64,000 bases of DNA from Chrysomallon squamiferum (taxonomy: Eukaryota > Mollusca > Gastropoda > Neomphalida > Peltospiridae), in contig CM022672.1 of the NCBI GenBank assembly GCA_012295275.1, positions 2,027,943 through 2,091,942 on the forward strand. Reading direction: 5' to 3'. This document shows positions 57,300 through 64,000 of the stretch, in pieces (the stretch's first letter is position 1; every line of letters starts with the position of its first letter). The notes under the pieces were generated by a model. It was not told where the DNA came from, ran no database searches, and worked only from the letters and a program-made list of their open reading frames with translations. The translations under genes and the position numbers were made by a program.

Positions 57300-58360
57300 A
57301 AGCTATATTCCTCCAATATTTCATCCTCTCAATCACTCATTCATTTCATGCATTCATTTATTTATATTTCCAACCTTCTGTCCATGCATTCATTGATGCT
57401 CACAATAATTCACTTATTTGTTAATTCATGTAGAAATTTATAACTGACTAACTAATTTATTCACTGATTCACACCTTCTTTCATTTACATATTTGTTCCT
57501 TTACACATTCATCATATACCCCCCTTTCTTCCAGTCTTTAATTTTTGCATTCAGTTCCAAATTCCTTCATCTTTCCATCCTCCAATCTTTCATTCTCATT
57601 CATTAATTCATTCTTTGTTTATTGTTTCATTTATTCACAAATTCACTCACTTCTTCATTCATTCATTAATAAAAACAAAAATTACCCCTCACATTTTTCC
57701 CACTCAAATGCCAGTAGGCTATCTCTCTGTTTTTTTCTTTCTCAATTTCTTTAACTAAGAGAATTCAAAATAACACCTATTGCTGTTAATTTCAGCTACA
57801 CCTCCAGACTATTACAGTCCACACTGTGTAATTTTCTGTCTGACAAATGCCACTCAAAGTTTTCTTACATTCACTGTGCTAAAGTGCTAATGTGCTTTTC
57901 AAAAATAAGTCTACGTTAAGCACATGCTTCATGTATTTTATTTTAAAAAAAATGTTTGCTTGCTTTAAAAGTTCATTTATTTTATGAATAAAGCCATTTG
58001 AATAAGTCATTTTCCTCAAAATTATTAAGTTAATATTCATTATTCACCACATTTATTCATTATTTCATTCGTTCATTCTCATTTGTTCACTCAATCTCAT
58101 TTTAATTCATTCATCTATGCATTCATTATTCACCACATTTATTCACTTTCAATCATTCATTCTCATTTGTTCACTCTGTTACATTTTATTTCATTCATCT
58201 ATGCATTCATTATTCAGCAATTTATTCACTTATTATTCATTCATTCTTTCATCGACTCCCATTTATTCATTCATTCATACAACCAGTCATTCACTTCATA
58301 TAGTTATTAATTTACACATTCAAATAATTCATTGATTCATTCATTAATAAAATTTAATGC
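57300..58360. repeat. Degenerate (ATTC)n-rich region in two blocks
   Basis: CATTCATT, ATTTATTC and CACTCATT units dominate 57,320-57,670 and 58,020-58,350. They flank the left copy of the duplicated 110-bp segment described separately. Frames read HSF/FIH repeats. Confidence 0.85.
57755..57870 (+). repeat. Segmental duplication, left copy
   Basis: AGAGAATTCAAAATAACACC, TTGCTGTTAATTTCAGCTAC, CAGACTATTACAGTCCACAC, TGTGTAATTTTCTGTCTGAC and CTCAAAGTTTTCTT pair with the segment at 58,425-58,545. Both copies follow an ATTC-rich block, so the duplicated unit is probably about 670 bp. Confidence 0.9.
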
Positions 58361-58424
58361 ATTTTTTTTTTCTCTCCTTTAAGATGCAACCACAGACAGC
58401 CTATTTATTTTTTTCAGCTTCTTC

Positions 58425-58545
58425 AAACTAAAAGAATTCAAAAATAATTGCCGTTGATGCTAGTTTTGGCTGCACTAGCAGACTATTATAGATTGTACTG
58501 TGTACTTTTTCTGTCTAACAAATACTGCTCAAAGTCTTCTTTCCC
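58425..58545 (+). repeat. Segmental duplication, right copy
   Basis: AAAAGAATTCAAAAATAATT, GCCGTTGATGCTAGTTTTGG, CAGACTATTATAGATTGTAC, TGTGTACTTTTTCTGTCTAA and CTCAAAGTCTTCTT match the left copy at roughly 75-80 percent by eye. Confidence 0.9.
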
Positions 58546-59255
58546 TGACAACTAGAGACAGTGAGTAAATGTTACAGTAACATTTTTTTGAAACTGAGAG
58601 AGGCAGTAATTACACTGTTTTTTGAATTTCCCAGTTTTTTTTTTTCTTTCTTTGTTGATTAAAGAAAGTATGCCAATGTGTGTGATTAAGCTTATCTCTT
58701 TCTTTTACTCTTTTTTTGTTTTTTCTCTGATCAGTAACATTACTTGAAACAAAATGTTTTAAAATAGAATTCAGTCTGTCCTTGATTGTTCTTTTTTTTT
58801 TCTTTTTAATTTCAACAATGTTTTTTTTTTTTTTTTTTTATATTTATTTCTTTTAAAAATGTTTGTAATAGGTTTTTGTCTACAGTTCAACTTGTATGTA
58901 ATAGTATTATTTTGTCTATGGTTAAGTTTATATGTAATCGATTTTTTTTTTTTTTTTCTTGGGAATGTTTAAGAGTTGAATTTTTAACAAAACTTCGAAA
59001 GTATGTTCTTTTGTATGGTTTTTATACAAATAAGATAATAGACTTAAAAATTATCTTTAAATTTTTCAAAATAGAATTCATCATTGCTTCTCAAAAAAAC
59101 GTTCAAAAATGCTTATTTCATAAAATCTTCAATCTGTTGTAAAAATAGTACTGTGAATAATAAATATTTCAGATTTTGAAATTACTGAAAATGTTTCATA
59201 ATCACAGATTTCGTTATTGTGATATTTGACTTCGTAAACAGTTTTGACTAATGTG
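58546..59255. other. T-rich stretch without recognised genes
   Basis: Poly(T) tracts at about 58,819-58,840 and 58,941-58,958. TTTTTGTCTACAGTTCAACTTG with TATGTAAT and TTTTGTCTATGGTTAAGTTTA with TATGTAAT (58,872 and 58,910) form a 40-bp duplication. Confidence 0.55.
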
Positions 59256-59259
59256 TCAT

Positions 59260-59362
59260 TCTGGGAGGGAGAGCTGTACAGCATTTTCCTCAGGTGTGAT
59301 AGAACAGAGGCTCAATCCTCATTAGTGATGCTGTTTCAACCAGTGTTTCACACTGATTTATT
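59260..59362 (+). mobile_element. Molluscan SINE fragment, + strand, head and core start
   Basis: ACAGAGGCTCAATCCTCATTA is a box B-like word. It is followed by GTGATGCTGTTTCAACCAGT and GTTTCACACTGATTTATT, in the place of GTGGGCCCATTGGGCTATTTC..CCAGTGCTCCACAACTGGTATAT. Confidence 0.5.
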
Positions 59363-60755
59363 TCATAATACTGTAGAGTATCAGTATCTACATTGAAATG
59401 AAAAAACATTTAATAAGGATAAAAAAAAATAAACAGAATAAATCTGTCAAATATTAGCCATTCTCAATCTCTTATATTTTTTCTAAAACAGTTATCGTTA
59501 CAAATTTATAAAACTGACTCCTAATAGCTAGATATGAATCTTAAACATTGGAGTTTTGATGAAAAAAAAAATCTTAATTTTAGAGCAATAGTTAATAGTT
59601 TAGAAAAAAAGAAAAAAGGCAACAACAACAACAACAACAACAAAAAGATACGTTTGCATTATATAATCCTCTTTCCCTCAAGTTTTTTCTGTAGAAGTTA
59701 GTCTGATTAACTGTAGCACTGGGAACTGTTATTCACCATGTAAATAACTTTAACATTAAACTGTGTTATTTAGCTTTAACAGTTAACTTGCTTACATTAT
59801 GAACTTAAAATTTATCAGTTTAATCATTTTCTAATCACAGAATTCCTGAGAAGAAACCTGATTATTATTTAAACGGTATAATGACTTATAAGTATCATAA
59901 TCTATAAAAATCCATTTTAATCTGGAAGATTTATGGAATAAAGACAAAGTATTAAATTTTATAAATTTAAAAAAAATAATTATAGTGTTCAACTTTTTTC
60001 TCTCCTTTTTAATTCTTTTCTTTGAATTTAATTTTTTTTGTGTGTGTGTTTATTATTTAAATGGTTTAATCTGTACTTAAATACTTCATCCCTTTCAAAC
60101 TAATTATTGTTATAAATGTGCAGTTTTAAATCCTTGCAAATCTTTTTTCATTTGTATCATCTGTTTCTATGAAATTATCTTTTTTGTTGTTCTTAATGGT
60201 TAGTTCTAATGTCTTTGTTCTCTTTTCAAATATACATGAAATGGACTGAGTCATTAATCCTTTAATCTTTATTATTTGAATTTTAGCATCCAATTTAATC
60301 TTCAATAATTTTGCTACAGCAGAATTCCTGGCCTACAAAGGAAAGATGCTTTATCACATAATAGTATGATCTATCAAAGCTGCAGTATAGATCAATAAAC
60401 TAAAGTCAGTATTTAACTCAGCTTTCTGCGTTATAAACTGACTTTTAAACAGACCATATCTGAATTAAAATATCTGGAGAAAATATACAGCTATAAATCT
60501 GTTGTGTAAATGATGATGACAGCTAAAGATTATAACATTACATGTGCTTGAAACTGGCATATATTTCTTTCTGTCTGTATGTTTGTATGTACTTGTTTAT
60601 ATGTGTGTCTGTTATATTTATTTGATTTTCCTAATTCCCGTTTGCATTTAATTATAATGATGGATAGGTGTAGAGAAATAAATGCACCTCACTGTTTCTT
60701 TAGCTCACATGCTCTCTCTATCTCACTCATTTACTTCCCTCTCTCCCTACATATA
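59363..60755. other. AT-rich stretch without recognised genes
   Basis: (AAC)n at 59,619-59,643. No gene recognised. Confidence 0.6.
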
Positions 60756-60757
60756 TC

Positions 60758-60998
60758 TCTATCTATGTATGTATGTATGTATGTATGTATGTATGTATGT
60801 AGATATGTATGTATGTATGTAGATATGTATGTATGTATGTATGTATATGTATGTATGTATGTATGTATGTAGATATGTATGTATGTATGTATGTATGTAT
60901 ATGTATGTATGTATCTATATATATATATAAAAACATACACAGATATATATATATATATGTGTATATGTATATGTATGTATGTATGTATATATCTATGT
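60758..60998. repeat. Long (TATG)n/(TAGATATG) microsatellite
   Basis: About 160 bp of TATG with regular AGATATG and ATATG interruptions, then TATATA and GTATATG to about 60,998. Frames on both strands are artefacts. Confidence 0.97.
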
Positions 60999-61880
60999 AC
61001 GTATGTGTAATCAAAATCGTCCTTCTTATTTTTTAATTAAAAATATCAACTATCCTAGAGTATATATAAAAACATGTATTTCTCTTAATGATCTAGATAA
61101 ACTCAGTGAGTTTCTTAATACATTATTTTGCTTCAAATAAAAACTAATGACTAATTATTTTGTTTTTCTACATTCACATTGATGGCTTCATTACTAGGGG
61201 AAAAGGACAGATATAATACAGGTAGTGTTCTTAATGTACATACTTACAAATCAATAGTTTTATCTTGGACTCTGTCCTTGAGAGTTTGCTACAACTCTAG
61301 GGTAAATGAATATAGTTAATTATACAGACATACATGTGTATGTACATGCATATACAGACACACACACGAACATACATACACACCTCCTTACATACAGTTA
61401 CATACACATATACATATATTACATTCTTATGGATTATTTTTATTACTAAAAGAATAATAACAAAATTTGGAAGTACTTTTAGAAAATGTTTTTCAGTTGA
61501 TCAATAAAATGACATAGTAAATGTTTACAATATTAAAACACTGCTTTTACTGAACAATTAGCCATTAGGAGCTGAAAGGTTAATAACTCTCTTGAATTTC
61601 TTTTTTTCTTTTGTTGACATTTAGTATGTAAAATAAATTGATCTCAGTTCATTAAGTATACATCTCATTATTAGAAGTTCTTTTGTTGCAATAAACTTCT
61701 CCTTTAGCTAATGATTTCATTTTTTTTTTTTTTGGCCCATTCTCCATTTGTATTCATTAAGTGAGAAATTCAAATACTTCTTGATTTCTTTGCCCTGACC
61801 TTAAGAATCTAGTCTGTTTTTGTAAGACTTGATTACATATACATAAATCAAACTTTTTTTCTTTTAAAGCTAATGAATAT
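60999..61880. other. Unannotated stretch
   Basis: CA/CATA-rich tract at 61,325-61,420; otherwise no feature recognised. Confidence 0.55.
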
Positions 61881-61883
61881 AAT

Positions 61884-62034
61884 CATGTTTTGTTTTTATT
61901 TTCTTCTGCTGTTTTGTTTTCCTACTAATTTCTTCTGGTATTTTTTTTTTTTAGCTGTCAGTTCCTCTGCTGTTTTTTGTTTCTCTGTCATTTCTTCAGC
62001 TAGTTTTGTTTTCTTAGTCAGTTCTTCTGTCAAG
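61884..62034 (-). repeat. 30-bp (10-codon) tandem repeat, ~4.5 copies, coiled-coil-like on the minus strand
   Basis: On the minus strand the units read AAGAACTGACTAAGAAAAC, then AAGAAATGACAGAGAAACA, then AGGAACTGACAGCTAAAAA, then AGAAGAAATTAGTAGGAAAA, about 30 bp apart. Translated, they give EELTKKTKLA, EEMTEKQKTA, EELTAKKKKY, an amphipathic Glu/Lys/Leu pattern typical of coiled coils. The frame is bounded by stops at both ends (about 50 codons) with no ATG before the first unit; a weak acceptor-like CTTGACAG lies at its start. It may be a real exon of a coiled-coil protein, a relic, or a simple minisatellite. Confidence 0.55.
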
Positions 62035-62590
62035 ATGATTTATGTCATTGTTTTGACCTTAATTCGATTATTGTGTATAAATGGATAATTTTTCACTAGC
62101 AGTTCAGTATACATGTAAACATATATAAATATCATACATAAAACAACATGCAATATGTTTGTACATACGCATGTGTTATTTTATGTATTCAGATTATTCT
62201 TCTTTGTTTTTCAAAAACATACAGTTTAGTAATATTTCCATTTTGAAAACATCTAAAAAAAGTAACTGCCATCCCCAGAAAGCATATTAACCAGTTTTAT
62301 GTGTTTAACTCCACCAGAAGAAACACTGAAAGGAAATAATTTTCAAGTCTGTAGAATATATGCAGATTGTCACTTCTTGAACTCCCAGTTGTTAATCTGA
62401 TGGAATCTAACTACATTCAGCAGTGGAATGCTCTGAGAAATTAATTAATCAGTACATTAGCACTAGCTGGGCTACTTTATTTGATAAGTATAATGGATCT
62501 AAAAGTTAATTAATCTACCAATTTCTAGAAGAGGGAATGGCAAGATTTTCTGTTACTTGTTGGCTGAGCCACAGAGTTTCCGAATAAAAA
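62035..62590. other. Unannotated stretch
   Basis: No feature recognised. Confidence 0.5.
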
Positions 62591-62591
62591 A

Positions 62592-62762
62592 CTCCTTGGT
62601 GTGACAGATAAGCTGCTGGGCTTGTTAATTATAGTCTTGATGGTAGAGAAGTTAAACCACTGTGTTTCATGGTGCACACTTCCTGGTGCAGTGGTTAAGC
62701 TCCTGGGTTTTGAACTGATAGGTTTTTGGGTCGCGTCCCAGTACTCTGACCCAGTGCTAATT
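62592..62762 (+). mobile_element. Two tandem tRNA-like segments (SINE heads or tRNA relics)
   Basis: CCTTGGTGTGACAGATAAGC, TGCTGGGCTTGTTAATTATAG (from 62,594) is followed 87 bp on by CCTGGTGCAGTGGTTAAGCT, CCTGGGTTTTGAACTGATAG (from 62,681). The second has a convincing box A (TGGTGCAGTGGTTAAG) and a box B-like GGGTCGCGTCCC at 62,728-62,739. It lacks the acceptor-stem pairing of a functional tRNA. No SINE core follows, so this may be a second SINE family or a tRNA pseudogene. Confidence 0.5.
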
Positions 62763-63105
62763 TTGGAGGTGTAAAGTCATTTTTGTTTACTAACAGAATA
62801 AAACTAATATTTATTAAATAAGACAATGAGGTGCTTTTAATGTATGCTATGACACACGTGTTTATGTATTTGGATGTCTGTGTATTTCAGACAGGTTTCT
62901 GATCATTACAAGTAATTACATCTTCAGAGGTTTTACTGTTTCTGGAAACGATCTGGAAAAGAAAAATGTGTGTGAAATAATAAGAATTTTGTTTGTGTCA
63001 AAATATTTTAAATAGTGTGTGAAAATTTGGTAGAAATATATATTTTTTAGTATTTCTCTGTCAAATTATTATTCATTTTTTTTTTTTTATCTTTCTTCTA
63101 AATCT
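62763..63105. other. Unannotated stretch
   Basis: AT-rich, no feature recognised. Confidence 0.5.
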
Positions 63106-63442
63106 CACAATGCACCTATGCTTTATTTCGTTTTTCAAATCCTTCACATTTTTTCCTTTTCTTTTCCTTTTTGTTATTTATCAGTTATCTTTTTCTTCAT
63201 TATGTTCTTTATTTCTCTCTATGATTTTCTTTCTTCCTTGGCATCTGTGTTATGTCTTGTTTCTTCTTTTCATCCAATTCCATATTTTTCGGTTCCTTTC
63301 TGTCATTTTGTTTTCTTTCTTTTTCTTTCTTTCAATCCTCTAGGGGTTTTTTTTTTTTGGCTCAACCACGCCTTGTTTTAATTATTTTTTCTCCATCAAA
63401 AAAAAAATAAAATAAAATAAAATAAATAAATAAATAAATAAA
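63106..63442. repeat. Pyrimidine-rich tract and (AAAT)n
   Basis: TTTCTTT/TTCCTT sequence to about 63,350 gives Phe/Leu/Ser frames. (AAAT)n follows at about 63,400-63,442. Confidence 0.85.
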
Positions 63443-63818
63443 GCAACAAAATCCAACTAAAAACGTAAGAAAAAGAAATCTCAAAACAAACAAATTCTGT
63501 TTACTCTTGTTCCTCCCTGATACTGTTCAGTGTAACAGTCCTGCATGTTTGATATCTGTAATGATCCACTGATCACCACTTTACTTTTCTCTCAACTGGC
63601 TCAAAGATTATTGACGACGTATCTCAGCACAAACAGATCTTTTTTTCAGTCTCTCAAACGTGCCCAGTTTTATCTTCTTTCCTTTTCTTTCTCTTCAGTT
63701 ACAAAAACGGCAGCACAAGTGTACGATTTCTCTCTCTTGCTTGCTTTTGTTGTTGAAACTGTTTAAGTGTGTTCTTTATTATTATTCTCTTCTTTTTAAC
63801 TGCTGAAATTGTTTTAGT
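63443..63818. other. Unannotated, moderately complex stretch
   Basis: A 73-codon frame (63,545-63,766) has no recognised family. CTGATACTGTTCAGTGTAAC and similar sequence is more complex than the flanks. Confidence 0.4.
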
Positions 63819-63819
63819 G

Positions 63820-64000
63820 TGGATATCCCCATCTAACGGCAAAACTCTGAAGTGCGGTAAAGGTAGATGATGTATATACGTTGTACTGGACTGATGATGA
63901 TGTTAGGTGAAACAACAGAGATTGTGTTGTAACTCTCTCTCTGTTGTGACTTAATAAAGTCATAATGAGTGTTCAGTGAAATTCAGAATTGTGCGTCTGT
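63820..64000 (+). other. LTR- or transcript-3'-end-like segment
   Basis: A hairpin (ACAACAGAGA at 63,912-63,921 pairing with TCTCTGTTGT at 63,938-63,947) is followed within 10 bp by AATAAA (63,953-63,958), then a GTGTTCAGTG stretch. Compact complex sequence with a hairpin before AATAAA occurs in LTR R regions and at ends of transcripts. The window ends too soon to see a second LTR or an internal region. Confidence 0.3.

Overview
The window is AT-rich, gene-poor, intron-bearing eukaryotic DNA, almost certainly from a mollusc. Two observations point there. The only gene I recognise with confidence is the 3' end of an animal LRP2BP (Sel1-repeat) gene on the + strand. In addition, about 20 diverged copies of one tRNA-headed SINE are scattered on both strands. 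The SINE matches, as I recall it, a family common in gastropods and bivalves: a 'TTTCCCATTCCAGCCAGTG'-type core, then 'TATAAAAGATCCCTTGCTGC', then a 3' end reading 'AAATAAAATGTGTTGAGT' and 'AATAAAACATCTCCTTCC'. I cannot name the species.

Layout. 1-2.2 kb holds the last two coding exons of LRP2BP (891-1056 and 1605-1670), joined in phase, with a microsatellite and a SINE in the intron between them and a poly(A) signal near 2211. From 2.2 kb to 64 kb I find no confident protein-coding gene. That stretch is intergenic or very long-intron DNA holding four kinds of material. (1) Microsatellites, including (CA)n/(TG)n, (CT)n, (TAA)n, (TATG)n and (TATC)n. (2) Old SINE copies, including a head-to-tail cluster at 43.6-44.4 kb. 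(3) A 309-bp Tigger/pogo-like MITE with TA target-site duplication at 17,248-17,556, strikingly like a family I know from mammals. (4) At least a dozen locally confined, diverged tandem arrays (units 30 to about 200 bp, 3-9 copies), each built from a different unit. Tentative items are a chitin-binding-like exon (16,334-16,581), an orphan exon-like ORF (44,445-44,665), a CpG-richer segment with a good splice donor (about 13,480-13,949), two regulatory-looking complex segments (about 6.36-6.64 kb and 47.2-47.5 kb), a tandem tRNA-like pair (62.6-62.75 kb), a coiled-coil-like 30-bp repeat on the minus strand (61.9-62.0 kb), and an LTR- or transcript-end-like segment at the right edge.

There is no operon-like organisation, CRISPR array, rRNA or intact tRNA. 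Most open reading frames here are translations of microsatellites or of tandem units whose length is a multiple of three. The most unusual property is the density of independent, unrelated short tandem arrays, together with the mammal-like Tigger MITE.
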